Positions 11,235 through 19,319 of a stretch of 24,099 bases of DNA are shown here, one piece after another (position 1 is the first letter of the stretch; each line of letters begins with the position of its first letter). The translations under genes and the position numbers were made by a program. The stretch lies in the IMG/VR virus record IMGVR_UViG_3300027859_000075, positions 1 to 24,099 of that record; one strand, written 5' to 3'. Source of the DNA: a virus. The notes under the pieces are model-generated. The model saw only the letters and a list, made by a program, of their open reading frames with translations. It did no database searches and had not been told where the DNA came from.

Positions 11235-11405
11235 ATGAAATTTAACTACAAAGTAAAGGTTGAGTTTAAAGACAAACCTGTATCAGCAGAATATACTTTT
11301 GAAAGACTAAGCGATGCTTTGGACTTTCAATATAGAGTATCAAATATGAATGAATGTAATTTTAGTTTAATAGCAGAAGAAGAAAGTGAGCAAAGACAGA
11401 TTTGA
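11235..11405 (+). CDS. small protein, unknown role
   Basis: A 56-residue protein starting two bases after the ligase half. It has alternating strands (MKFNYKVKVEFKDKPVSAEY), then a helix (RLSDALDFQYRVSN) and an acidic tail. The plan is strand-strand-helix. No SD is evident, so translation may be coupled to the ligase. It overlaps the SET gene by 20 bp. No family recognised. Confidence 0.6.
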   Translation: MKFNYKVKVEFKDKPVSAEYTFERLSDALDFQYRVSNMNECNFSLIAEEESEQRQI

Positions 11406-11694
11406 AAACGCCTATCGTCCTCTTCCAGATATTGTACACTTAGACTACTCGCCCATTGAGGGCATGGGAGTATTTGCTAAGTTTGATTTAGATGGGAAGA
11501 TATGTATAGGTATAACACACGTAGCGCCTATTAAAAAAGATTTAGGTAGACAAAGAACTCCGCTCGGAGGTTTTGTTAATCATAGTGATAATCCCAACTG
11601 TTTTATAGTAGTAGAAACCGAATTTTCAAGAATGTATACAGTACGACCTATAATGCAAGGAGAAGAATTAACAGTTTATTATACAGGATATTAA
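11386..11694 (+). CDS. SET-domain protein
   Basis: A 102-residue protein with a compact SET fold, starting at GTG. The three SET marks are in order: SPIEGMGVFAK (residues about 22-32) for the first strand pair, GGFVNHSDNPNC (about 61-72) for the Asn-His S-adenosylmethionine pocket, and GEELTVYYTGY (about 92-102) with the catalytic tyrosine region. SET proteins methylate lysines, classically of histones; bacterial and phage members act on ribosomal or other proteins. There is no pre-SET or post-SET zinc region, and the C-terminus ends right after the tyrosine motif, so it is minimal. The target is unknown. Confidence 0.85.
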   Translation: MSKDRFENAYRPLPDIVHLDYSPIEGMGVFAKFDLDGKICIGITHVAPIKKDLGRQRTPLGGFVNHSDNPNCFIVVETEFSRMYTVRPIMQGEELTVYYTGY

Positions 11695-11931
11695 ATGAGA
11701 AAATTAAAATTTATTTACGTTTGTATGTTTATTTATTTATTTGGATTCGCTATAGTAGCGTGTTCATCAATACAAGGAAGTTGGGGAGCAAAACAGAGTA
11801 CAAATCTTTGTTTTTTCAATGTAAAAGGAAACCCTATCTGTCAAGAACCAATTAGAGGCACTATGCTTTGTGGTACTACAGAAGCGGGGCAGAAAGTTTG
11901 TGTTGATATGAAACCTGCTTCAACTTACTAA
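11695..11931 (+). CDS. small lipoprotein
   Basis: A 78-residue protein. A basic start and hydrophobic core (IYVCMFIYLFGFA) lead to the lipobox IVAC, so Cys23 should be lipidated. The mature part is short and has four more cysteines (LCFF, PICQE, MLCG, KVCVD) that may form two disulfides in the periplasm. It begins directly after the SET stop and its stop overlaps the next start. Phage lipoproteins may block superinfection or help in lysis; neither can be shown here. Confidence 0.75.
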   Translation: MRKLKFIYVCMFIYLFGFAIVACSSIQGSWGAKQSTNLCFFNVKGNPICQEPIRGTMLCGTTEAGQKVCVDMKPASTY

Positions 11932-12299
11932 TGGCTGGAGGAATATATAACGCTACTTACTTCAAAAACTATCCCGAAGAATGTGATAGAGAAGGAGTGT
12001 TGTATGGAGTTATTCTAGTAAATAAAGAAACATTTGAAAGAGAATGTATTAAAGTTGGTATTGCTAGTGGAAAAGACTGGCGTCATGTCGTAAAGAGAAG
12101 TAGAGGCTTTAGAGGATATGATTTAAGAATACAACGAACTTACCACTCTACCCTATTCCATGTGTGGCAAATTGAGCAATTGCTACATGAAAAATTTAAA
12201 CACGATAGTTATCAGCCCAAAGTCAAATTTGGCGGACATACAGAGTGTTTTAAAATTTCTTCGCTCATTCTTCGGGACTTCCCGAAAAATAGTTCTTGA
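11931..12299 (+). CDS. GIY-YIG-like nuclease (T5orf172-type candidate)
   Basis: A 122-residue protein with the pattern of the GIY-YIG superfamily in its T5orf172/MUG113 form: LYGVILVNKE (residues about 24-33) for the first strand, IKVGIAS for the second, basic residues after it (KDWRHVVKRSRG), the helix with WQIEQLLHEKF and the closing GGHTECFKI. Such domains cut DNA and are often homing endonucleases. It lies between the two halves of the DNA ligase, which fits an old homing insertion. There is no separate DNA-binding domain. The stop TGA is part of the TTGACA box of the next promoter. Confidence 0.7.
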   Translation: MAGGIYNATYFKNYPEECDREGVLYGVILVNKETFERECIKVGIASGKDWRHVVKRSRGFRGYDLRIQRTYHSTLFHVWQIEQLLHEKFKHDSYQPKVKFGGHTECFKISSLILRDFPKNSS

Positions 12300-12324
12300 C
12301 AAATCATGTCCGATTTGTTATAAT
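12296..12324 (+). promoter_or_regulatory. sigma70 promoter with operator-like dyad
   Basis: TTGACA (12296-12301) and TATAAT (12319-12324) have a 17-bp spacer, with AAAAATAGTTC upstream in the end of the nuclease gene. Inside the spacer a perfect 7-bp inverted repeat, ACAAATC (12299-12305) and GATTTGT (12312-12318), overlaps the -35 box. None of the other promoters has it. It looks like a repressor operator for the second ligase half. Confidence 0.88.
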
Positions 12325-12354
12325 AATAGAATATAAAAATTGGAGAAGAAAGAA

Positions 12355-13134
12355 TTGAGAGAAATAGTTCCACCCACACATTGTCCTGCCTGTAGCGCAG
12401 AACTTGTATGGCAGAAGGATATACTATACTGCATGAATAAAAACGAATGTCCTGCTCAATCTACTAAAAAAGTTGAGCATTTTGCAAAAACTTTAAAGAT
12501 TAAAGGACTCGGACCAGCAGCTATAGAAAGACTCGACCTATTCTCAATCTCTGATATTTATAGTCTAACCGAACAAGATTTGATAGAAGGGTTGGATTCA
12601 GAGAAACTAGGTACGAAGTTACACGCAGAAATTGAAAAGAGTAAGACTGCCGACCTAATCACTCTGTTACCAGCTTTTTCGATACCGCTGATAGGTCAAA
12701 GCGCTTCAAACAAGTTTAGAAATAAAATTTCGACTATTAGCGAGATAACCCTAGAAAAATGTAACGAAGTTGGTCTGGGGCCTAAAGCGGCATCGAACCT
12801 TGTTAGTTGGTTAGAAAACACTTTTCATTCCGAAAAGTTTTACGAGTTGCCGTTTTCATTTACTTGTGAGATAACCTTTACTGAAGAAAAAAGTAAAGGT
12901 ACAGTATGTATCACAGGGAAATTGAAGTCTTATAAGACTAAAGCGATTGCACAGCAAATTTTAATGCAAAACGGATTTGATGTAAAGGACAATCTCACAA
13001 AAGATGTTAATTACTTGCTAAACGAAAGTGGAATCGAAAGTGCAAAAACACAGAAGGCTCATTCAATGGGCATAACAGTATATAACAATATAAAACAATT
13101 ATTAAACACGGAGAATAATCATGGCACTACCTAA
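12355..13134 (+). CDS. NAD-dependent DNA ligase, C-terminal half
   Basis: A 259-residue protein carrying the domains missing from the first half. The Zn finger is at the N-terminus, with a CPAC pair and a second pair in CMNKNECPAQ. Helix-hairpin-helix repeats follow (KGLGPAAIERLD, VGLGPKAASNLVSWL). A BRCT domain closes it (GTVCITGKLKSYKTKAIAQQ to about residue 250). These parts clamp nicked DNA, so the protein should work in complex with the adenylation half. The start is TTG 12355, six bases after GGAGAAG; another TTG at 12340 overlaps that site. It has its own promoter with a dyad, so the halves may be regulated separately. The end overlaps the next gene by 14 bp. Confidence 0.9.
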   Translation: MREIVPPTHCPACSAELVWQKDILYCMNKNECPAQSTKKVEHFAKTLKIKGLGPAAIERLDLFSISDIYSLTEQDLIEGLDSEKLGTKLHAEIEKSKTADLITLLPAFSIPLIGQSASNKFRNKISTISEITLEKCNEVGLGPKAASNLVSWLENTFHSEKFYELPFSFTCEITFTEEKSKGTVCITGKLKSYKTKAIAQQILMQNGFDVKDNLTKDVNYLLNESGIESAKTQKAHSMGITVYNNIKQLLNTENNHGTT

Positions 13135-13837
13135 GTGGACAGATGAAAGAACTGCACAGTTGGAAGACTTTGTAGGTTCTGAAAGCCCCGTTACTCAAGC
13201 TACAGTTGCTGAAGCAGCTGAGCAATTAGAAACTTCTACAAGAAGTGTTTCTTCTAAATTGAGAAAAATGGGATATGATGTTGAATTAGCTTCAGCATCT
13301 GCGAGTAAATCTTTTAGCCAAGAGCAAGAAGATACTCTAAGAAACTTTGTAACTGACAATTCTGGAAGTTACACTTATGCAGAAATTGCTTCTAACTTTG
13401 AAAGCGGAGCATTTTCAGCAAAATCAATTCAAGGTAAGATTCTATCTATGGAACTTACTGGTCATGTAAAACCTGCTCCTAAGCAAGAAACAGTAAGAAC
13501 TTATACTCCTGAAGAGGAAGATACGTTTGTTTCTATGGTTAAAGATGGTTCCTTTGTTGAAGAAATTGCAGACGCTTTAGGCAAATCTGTAAATTCTATC
13601 AGAGGAAAAGCTTTATCTTTACTTAGAAGTGGAGACATTGACGGAATACCAAAGCAAAAAGAAACTAAAGGTTCTAGCAAGGCTGATGTCTTAGCTGACC
13701 TTGATATTGCAGGTATGACTGTTGAAGAAATAGCTGACGAAATTGGCAAGACTGTAAGAGGCGTTAAAACAATGTTGACCAGAAGAGGTCTTCAATGTGC
13801 TAATTACAATGGAGCTGCTAAAAAAGAAATCGGTTAA
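13121..13837 (+). CDS. tandem SANT-like/HTH repeat protein
   Basis: A 238-residue protein made of about four related three-helix units. The starts are KWTDERTAQLEDFV (residue about 5), SFSQEQEDTLRNFV (about 63), TYTPEEEDTFVSMV (about 126) and a last unit at about 188-228 with MTVEEIADEIGKTVRGVKTM. Each has an E-I-A type second helix and a basic third helix (SVSSKLRKMGY, SIQGKILSM, SIRGKALSL). Several DNA contacts per chain suggest a DNA-coating or bridging protein. GGAG precedes the ATG. It ends in a strong terminator. The single-unit relatives are at 699-881 and, more distantly, 8765-9238. Confidence 0.78.
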   Translation: MALPKWTDERTAQLEDFVGSESPVTQATVAEAAEQLETSTRSVSSKLRKMGYDVELASASASKSFSQEQEDTLRNFVTDNSGSYTYAEIASNFESGAFSAKSIQGKILSMELTGHVKPAPKQETVRTYTPEEEDTFVSMVKDGSFVEEIADALGKSVNSIRGKALSLLRSGDIDGIPKQKETKGSSKADVLADLDIAGMTVEEIADEIGKTVRGVKTMLTRRGLQCANYNGAAKKEIG

Positions 13838-13849
13838 TTAGCAATGTTT

Positions 13850-13881
13850 AAGTAAGGGAGTTCGCTCCCTTACTTATTCTT
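13850..13881 (+). terminator. rho-independent terminator
   Basis: AAGTAAGGGAG (13850-13860) pairs with CTCCCTTACTT (13865-13875) over a TTCG tetraloop, an eleven-pair perfect stem, then ATTCTT. It closes the repeat-protein gene. The helicase gene starts 12 bp later with no visible promoter, so the hairpin may act as a leaky terminator or as a processing site. Confidence 0.85.
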
Positions 13882-13892
13882 GGGAGAGATAA

Positions 13893-15245
13893 GTGAATAT
13901 TGCTAGTGCTTTACTAAAACAAATTATTGTTGAAGACGACTTTGACACTTGGTCAGGGCTGAAAGATATTTATCTTCCCAGCGAGTATCAAGGGATTTAT
14001 CGTGCCCTAAGCAAACATATTGACACATATCAAGAACTTCCTAGTCTGGAAGAATTTAAAGCAGGATTAAGAGATAGAAGTCTACAAGAAAAAGTAGTCG
14101 CAATGGAAACTGTTGAAGTAGATGTTTCTGCTGACCTGTTATTAGATTATCTCAAGAATGAATTTACCCAAAGTGAAATACTAAATGAATTAGATGAATT
14201 TGTTGATAGTACAGTAGCTATTGCAACAGCAGAAGAAAATATAGAAGGACTACAAGAAATAGTTCTAAAGGTAAGTGATAAAGTAGATGTCAAGCCGCCT
14301 GAAGAAAGTATGCAGGCTATCAATCTTTTTGAAGATGATGTTGAACTCTCTAGGTATTTACCTTTAGGATTAAATAGTGAATATGATTCACAAATACAAT
14401 TCTCTCCCAAAGACTTGGTGCTTGTGGGAGGCAGACGGGGTGCTGGGAAATCTGTTACTTGTTGTAATTTAGCAAGTACAGTTTATGACTCAGGTCGCTC
14501 TGCCATTTATTTTACTATAGAGATGGATAGTAGACAAATTCTTCAAAGAGTTTGTTCTATCTCAACTGGTGTACCTCTCAAGAGATTACGCAGTAAGAAT
14601 CTTTCTAGTGAAGAATGGAATCTAGTTGGAGGTTGGTGGGCAGGTCGTTTTCAAGAAAGTGACCAAGCCCTCTATGAATTTGAACGAGATAGAGATTTTG
14701 AAAAATTTCATACTTCTCTCTCAAAACTCAAACTAGATGAAGAAAGGCAGATAGATGTGGTTTATGACCCAGCACTTAGTTTATCGAGAATGCAGTCTGA
14801 ACTTGATAAAAAAGTAAAGACTCTCGATGTTGGAATAATCATAGTTGATTATCTCAACCAAGTCCGCCGCCATAATGTGCCAAGTCGCTCAGGGCAGTAT
14901 GATTGGACAGAGCAAATAGAAGTTAGTAAACGATTAAAAATATTTGCTCAAGACTATGAAACATTAGTCTTTGCCCCATACCAAACTGACGCAAGTGGAG
15001 AAGCAAGATTTGCAAAAGGAATATTAGATGCAGCCGATGCAGCTTACTCATTAGAAACATGGGAACAAGAAGATAGATGTATGACATTTAACTGTGTTAA
15101 AATGAGAAGTAATGTAATGTCAAGCTTTTCATCAGAAGTTGATTGGGAAAGTTTGAAGATTGGTCCGCAATCACAATTAAGTCCTAAAGAAAGAGAAGCA
15201 GTAGAAAAGTCAATGAAAACTGGAGAGGAAGTAGACGACTTATGA
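13893..15245 (+). CDS. replicative DNA helicase, DnaB-like
   Basis: A 450-residue RecA-fold hexameric helicase. Walker A is GGRRGAGKS (179-187, Lys186). The catalytic Glu is in FTIEMD (Glu210), Walker B is IIIVDYL (Asp319) and the H3 glutamine is in APYQTD (Gln364). The N-terminal 130 residues (FDTWSGLKDIYLPSEYQGIY) form a helical collar that would meet primase. The motor domain resembles DnaB and T7 gp4, but no primase is fused; a separate primase is at 16002. The start is GTG with GGGAGAG in front. It begins just after a terminator and opens the replication block. It overlaps the next gene by 4 bp. Confidence 0.95.
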   Translation: MNIASALLKQIIVEDDFDTWSGLKDIYLPSEYQGIYRALSKHIDTYQELPSLEEFKAGLRDRSLQEKVVAMETVEVDVSADLLLDYLKNEFTQSEILNELDEFVDSTVAIATAEENIEGLQEIVLKVSDKVDVKPPEESMQAINLFEDDVELSRYLPLGLNSEYDSQIQFSPKDLVLVGGRRGAGKSVTCCNLASTVYDSGRSAIYFTIEMDSRQILQRVCSISTGVPLKRLRSKNLSSEEWNLVGGWWAGRFQESDQALYEFERDRDFEKFHTSLSKLKLDEERQIDVVYDPALSLSRMQSELDKKVKTLDVGIIIVDYLNQVRRHNVPSRSGQYDWTEQIEVSKRLKIFAQDYETLVFAPYQTDASGEARFAKGILDAADAAYSLETWEQEDRCMTFNCVKMRSNVMSSFSSEVDWESLKIGPQSQLSPKEREAVEKSMKTGEEVDDL

Positions 15246-15400
15246 TATGGTATACAGAAAAACAATTAGAAACAGCTTGGAAAACATATTTCAAAGTATG
15301 TAATGAAAATATGATTACACCTCTAACAATAGATGATTTTAGACCTATCTATGAACAAATATGTGCACAAGCTATGGGAGTAGAAGATGAAATTCAATGA
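15242..15400 (+). CDS. small phage protein, unknown role
   Basis: A 52-residue protein with a 4-bp overlap with the helicase end. It begins MIWYTEKQLETAWKTYFKVC and continues DDFRPIYEQICAQA. It looks all-helical with two cysteines. It is of the kind seen between replication genes in marine phages. Function unknown. Confidence 0.62.
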   Translation: MIWYTEKQLETAWKTYFKVCNENMITPLTIDDFRPIYEQICAQAMGVEDEIQ

Positions 15401-15506
15401 ACTTAAAAAAGAAAAAGAGCAGGGAAATATTGATGAATGTAGATGGTGTCAAGAACAAGACCCAGAAACAGACAGAAAGATTCATTACAAATGCTGGATT
15501 AGATAA
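15387..15506 (+). CDS. 39-residue zinc-binding-type peptide
   Basis: A 39-residue frame overlapping the previous gene by 14 bp. The motif ECRWCQEQDPETDRKIHYKC has a CxxC pair, a His and a later Cys, a plausible single zinc knuckle. A purine-rich stretch (AGTAGAAG) before the ATG gives only a weak binding site. It shares one base with the next start. Function unknown. Confidence 0.55.
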   Translation: MKFNELKKEKEQGNIDECRWCQEQDPETDRKIHYKCWIR

Positions 15507-16012
15507 TGGCATACGATAGAATTGACCCTAGAGAAGCTCGTACTATATGGTTTCCTAAATTTACTGTCGAAAATATGACAGCTAGTGAATTATTAAGTAA
15601 AGAAATCAACCAGTTAGAGCTTACAAATAGAGTTCCTGTCAATACACCACTTCTTGCAAGTGTAGAAAGAGAAGGGTTTAAAAACCCTTTTCTTTGCATG
15701 AATAATTATTGGTGTATAGCAGGCTCACAAAGATTAAGAGTAGCCCATGCAATACGAGAAGAAAATTCTTCTTGGGATGCAGTAGTTACAGTATATAAAC
15801 TACTTGAACACCCTTGGGAACCTCTACACTTATGGCATCAAGAACAACTTGTTGCTGTTTATTTTCAAATGCTAGAATTAGTATTTAAAAGTTTATATTA
15901 CCCTTATGATACTGATGATGGTGGTAATGATATGATTTGGTACGAAGAATTAGGAGATAGATTAGAAGGTTGGAATGTAAAACCTTTTTCTACAGAAGAA
16001 GATGACAGTTGA
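15506..16012 (+). CDS. ParB-like nuclease-fold protein (candidate)
   Basis: A 168-residue protein. Residues about 47-95 follow the ParB/Srx N-terminal pattern: VNTPLLASVEREGFKNPFLC, then YWCIAGSQRLRVAHAIR, where the GSQRLRVA recalls the G-x-R-R-x-x-A motif. The rest (HLWHQEQLVAVYFQM and an acidic end) is not recognised. ParB-fold proteins in phages include nucleases, CTP-binding factors and regulators. The position between helicase and primase suggests a role in replication. Similarity is modest. Confidence 0.6.
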   Translation: MAYDRIDPREARTIWFPKFTVENMTASELLSKEINQLELTNRVPVNTPLLASVEREGFKNPFLCMNNYWCIAGSQRLRVAHAIREENSSWDAVVTVYKLLEHPWEPLHLWHQEQLVAVYFQMLELVFKSLYYPYDTDDGGNDMIWYEELGDRLEGWNVKPFSTEEDDS

Positions 16013-16841
16013 AGAATTATTAATAGAACAGAAGATTCCCTACAAACAGTCCCCAAGAGACTTTGTAGTTCGTTGTCTTAATCCTGAACACGATGATAAT
16101 AACCCTAGTATGAGAATAGATAGGGTAACTGGAATATTTAACTGTTTTTCTTGTGGTTTTAAAGGAAGTGTCTTTAAATTTTTTGATGCTCCTTCAAACC
16201 CTCTCGATATTAAACGAGAAAAGTTTAGGAGAAAACTACAAGAAAAGCGGTCTGACTCTATTGGCTTACAATTTCCTACTGACAGTATGATGTATATTGG
16301 AAGTCATAGAAATATATCGGAAGAAACTTTTAAACACTTCGAGTGTTTCTTATCAGGACACTCACACTTTGAGGGTAGATATTGTTTTCCGATTAGGGAT
16401 ATTAGAGGAAAGATTGTTGCATTTAACAACCGTGCACAATCTCCAACTCAAATACCAAAGTATTTGTTTGAGCCACCTGGCGCAGTACTTCCTTTATATC
16501 CATCAAGAGTTAGTCCAATTAAGGGAAGAGTTATCCTAGTAGAAGGCATATATGATGCTATAAATCTATATGACAAAGGACTACGAAATGCTGTATGCTG
16601 TTTTGGTACAAGAAATATCAATGAAGAAAAACTTACATTATTAAAAATGCAAGGTGTAACTCAAGTAGACATATTTTTTGACCCAGACGATGCAGGACTC
16701 GATGCTCAGAATAGAGTAATAGAACTATGTGAAAAAGTAGGATTACTATATTATGGGATAAAAATAAGAAAAGAATTAGGCGATGCGGGAGCATTGACAC
16801 ATGAAAACATAAAAAAACTAAAAGAGAGGTTATATGGCTGA
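16002..16841 (+). CDS. DNA primase, CHC2 zinc finger and TOPRIM
   Basis: A 279-residue primase that lays RNA primers for the polymerase. The zinc ribbon uses Cys25, His30, Cys48 and Cys51 (NCFSCGF). The middle has GRYCFPIRDIRGKIVAFNNR, typical of bacterial-type primases. The TOPRIM motifs are ILVEGIYD (Glu181) and FFDPDDAG (Asp227, Asp229). No C-terminal helicase-binding domain is evident, so contact with the helicase at 13893 would be by other surfaces. It overlaps neighbours by 8 to 11 bp. It is shorter than DnaG (about 580) but suits phage primases. Confidence 0.93.
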   Translation: MTVEELLIEQKIPYKQSPRDFVVRCLNPEHDDNNPSMRIDRVTGIFNCFSCGFKGSVFKFFDAPSNPLDIKREKFRRKLQEKRSDSIGLQFPTDSMMYIGSHRNISEETFKHFECFLSGHSHFEGRYCFPIRDIRGKIVAFNNRAQSPTQIPKYLFEPPGAVLPLYPSRVSPIKGRVILVEGIYDAINLYDKGLRNAVCCFGTRNINEEKLTLLKMQGVTQVDIFFDPDDAGLDAQNRVIELCEKVGLLYYGIKIRKELGDAGALTHENIKKLKERLYG

Positions 16842-19119
16842 AGTAATACAAGGTCAGGCGATAGCGATAGTTGAAACAAAACCAAGTAGAAATGACTATG
16901 TGGATTTGTTTGATAACTCGTTTGAATTTGACCAGTTTCAACTCTGTTCTAATCCTTCTGTAAAAAGAGTATTAAAACGAGATGTTGATATTGAATTTAA
17001 CCCAGATGATTATGACTGGGTAATTTTAGTTGGTTCCGAGCCACTAAAATTTTATACTAAAGAAGGCTCCATAACAGAATATAGTGGTAGAATAGTAGAT
17101 GATAAGTTTCTACCAGTTATTAACCCTGCGATGTTAGCTTTCAAACCAGAGGCAAAAAAGACTTGGGAAGAGTCAAGAGATAACATATTTAAGTATATGA
17201 ATAATGAACTCAAACAAGAAAAATTAGAGAACATCTATGGCATAACAGAGAGTGCAGATTTATATGTATTCTTAACTAGAGCCATAGAACATGAGAATGA
17301 CTTTGTTGCTCTGGACTCGGAAACAAGTGCATTATATCCACGAGATGGGCATATGCTAGGTATTAGTTTATCGTATGAGCCAGAGCATGGCGCATATATA
17401 GATTGTAATTGTATAGATGAAAAAGCCGAAGAATTATTACAACAACTTTTTGATAAGAAAAGAGTAGTATTTCATAATGCTAAGTTTGATATTGCATTTT
17501 TTGAATATCATTTTGGATTTAAGTTTCCAAGATTTGAAGATACTATGCTTATGCATTATATGTTAGATGAGCAACCTGGCACACATGGATTAAAACAACT
17601 AACGTTAAAACATACACCCTATGGGGATTATGAAAAACCTATGTATCAATGGATTGAAGAATATAGAAAGAGAACAGGTATTCTAAAAGATAGTTTCTCT
17701 TGGGATATGATTCCGTTTGACATAATGAAAGACTATGCTGCAATGGATGCGGTATGTACTTTTTTGTTGTTTCAAAAGTTTGAAGCAGCATTAGTAAAGA
17801 ATGAAAAAATGCACAGCGTGTACAGAGATATTCTAATAGAAGGTTGTAGATTTTTAATTGATGCACAAGATTATGGTGTTCCATTTGACAAAGATAGATT
17901 AATGAAGTCTACAGCACTTATGCAACAAGAAATTGATGAAGCAGTTGAAAAACTATATAGATATCCAGCTGTAAAGATGTTTGAAGACGCACAAGGAAAA
18001 GACTTCAATCCAAATAGTACAGTACAACTTCGTGGTTTACTATTTGACTTTTTACAACTAACACCAACTGGTAAAAAGACTGGTACAGGTGCGAATAGTA
18101 CTGATGCAGAAGTATTAGGAAAACTCGCAGAAGTACATGAAATACCACGATTAGTTTTGGATATAAGACAAAAAGTAAAAATTAAATCTACATATTTAGA
18201 TAAAATATATCCTCAACTAGATAGAGATAGTAGATTAAGAACTAATTTTAATTTACATGGAACAACTTCAGGTAGATTATCTTCTAGTGGAAAAATGAAT
18301 ATGCAACAAATTCCTAGAGATAATCCAATAGTAAAAGGTTGTATCAAAGCAAAAGAGGGTAATAAGATTGTTGCAATGGATTTAACTACTGCAGAGGTAT
18401 ATTGTGCGGCTGTATTGGCTAAAGATGAAGCACTAATGAAAGTATTTAAAGATGGAGGAAACTTCCATAGTCAAATTGCTAAGTTAGTATTCAATTTGCC
18501 TGGTGCAGTAGAAGAAGTTACAGAACACTACTCTACAGAGAGACAAATGGCTAAAGCAGTAACTTTTGGTATAATGTATGGTGCTGGTCCGAAAAAGATT
18601 AGTGAACAAGTATCAAAAGACTCAGGCAAATATTTTAGCACAACTCAAGCAAAAGAAGTTATTGAAGATTATTTTAGACAGTTTCACGGACTAAAAACTT
18701 GGTTAGACAGGTCTAAACAATTCATTCAAGATAATGGATTTATATATTCTTATTTTGGAAGAAAAAGAAGATTACCTAATGTCTTTAGTGAAGATAAAGG
18801 TATAGCAGCACATGAAGTTCGTAGTGGTATTAACTTTTTAGTACAATCTATCGCATCTGATGTAAATTTACTCGGAGCCATAGATACACATAAAGAAGTT
18901 AAAGAACGAGGTATGAGAGCTCAAATATTTGCTCTTGTACATGACTCTATTTTAGCTGAAGTAGATGAAGAAGAAGTAGAAGATTACTGCGAAGTTGTTA
19001 GAAGAAATGTGCAAAAAGATAGAGGAATATCCATCTCAGGCACACCTATTGGTTGTGATTTTGATATTGGAGATGATTATTCCTTTGGTAAATTTGATAG
19101 TAAGTATGGAGAATTATAA
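16834..19119 (+). CDS. DNA polymerase, family A
   Basis: A 761-residue replicative polymerase. A 3'-5' proofreading exonuclease uses Asp161 and Glu163 (ALDSETSAL), Asp219 (FHNAKFD) and Asp305 (DYAAMDA). The polymerase part has RLRTNFNLHGTTSGRLSS, motif A with Asp516 and Glu521 (MDLTTAEVY where DYSQIEL is usual), and the O helix RQMAKAVTFGIMYG. The residue matching E. coli 762 there is Phe578. Motif C is VHDSI (Asp704), with Ser where pol I has Glu. There is no 5' nuclease domain. The first 140 residues are an unassigned region. Phe at the 762 position has been linked to lytic phages. It overlaps the primase gene by 8 bp. Confidence 0.96.
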   Translation: MAEVIQGQAIAIVETKPSRNDYVDLFDNSFEFDQFQLCSNPSVKRVLKRDVDIEFNPDDYDWVILVGSEPLKFYTKEGSITEYSGRIVDDKFLPVINPAMLAFKPEAKKTWEESRDNIFKYMNNELKQEKLENIYGITESADLYVFLTRAIEHENDFVALDSETSALYPRDGHMLGISLSYEPEHGAYIDCNCIDEKAEELLQQLFDKKRVVFHNAKFDIAFFEYHFGFKFPRFEDTMLMHYMLDEQPGTHGLKQLTLKHTPYGDYEKPMYQWIEEYRKRTGILKDSFSWDMIPFDIMKDYAAMDAVCTFLLFQKFEAALVKNEKMHSVYRDILIEGCRFLIDAQDYGVPFDKDRLMKSTALMQQEIDEAVEKLYRYPAVKMFEDAQGKDFNPNSTVQLRGLLFDFLQLTPTGKKTGTGANSTDAEVLGKLAEVHEIPRLVLDIRQKVKIKSTYLDKIYPQLDRDSRLRTNFNLHGTTSGRLSSSGKMNMQQIPRDNPIVKGCIKAKEGNKIVAMDLTTAEVYCAAVLAKDEALMKVFKDGGNFHSQIAKLVFNLPGAVEEVTEHYSTERQMAKAVTFGIMYGAGPKKISEQVSKDSGKYFSTTQAKEVIEDYFRQFHGLKTWLDRSKQFIQDNGFIYSYFGRKRRLPNVFSEDKGIAAHEVRSGINFLVQSIASDVNLLGAIDTHKEVKERGMRAQIFALVHDSILAEVDEEEVEDYCEVVRRNVQKDRGISISGTPIGCDFDIGDDYSFGKFDSKYGEL

Positions 19120-19319
19120 TGGAAGAAATGAGTTACACAGGTTATTTATTAACATTCTGTATAATGAGTTTTACACTAATATTATGTTCTGTACTTTCCC
19201 TCCAAGATAAAAGAATAAAAACGGCTAAGCTTAGTGAAATAATGAGGGATAAAAATAAGCAAAGTAAAGTTTTTGATATGCAGTCTACTGCAAAGTATGT
19301 ACAAGGAGATAATACATGA
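19119..19319 (+). CDS. small membrane protein before cytochrome c
   Basis: A 66-residue protein sharing one base with the polymerase stop. One hydrophobic span (residues about 7-27, YLLTFCIMSFTLILC) is followed by a basic cytoplasmic-type tail. It overlaps the cytochrome gene by 4 bp, so the two could act in one membrane unit, but no domain is recognised. Confidence 0.62.
   Translation: MEEMSYTGYLLTFCIMSFTLILCSVLSLQDKRIKTAKLSEIMRDKNKQSKVFDMQSTAKYVQGDNT

Noticed and set aside
12271-12286. TTCGGG-ACTT-CCCGAA hairpin before the second ligase promoter, considered as a terminator.
   Set aside because: It is followed by A on the plus strand and lacks a T run on either strand; it lies in the nuclease coding sequence.
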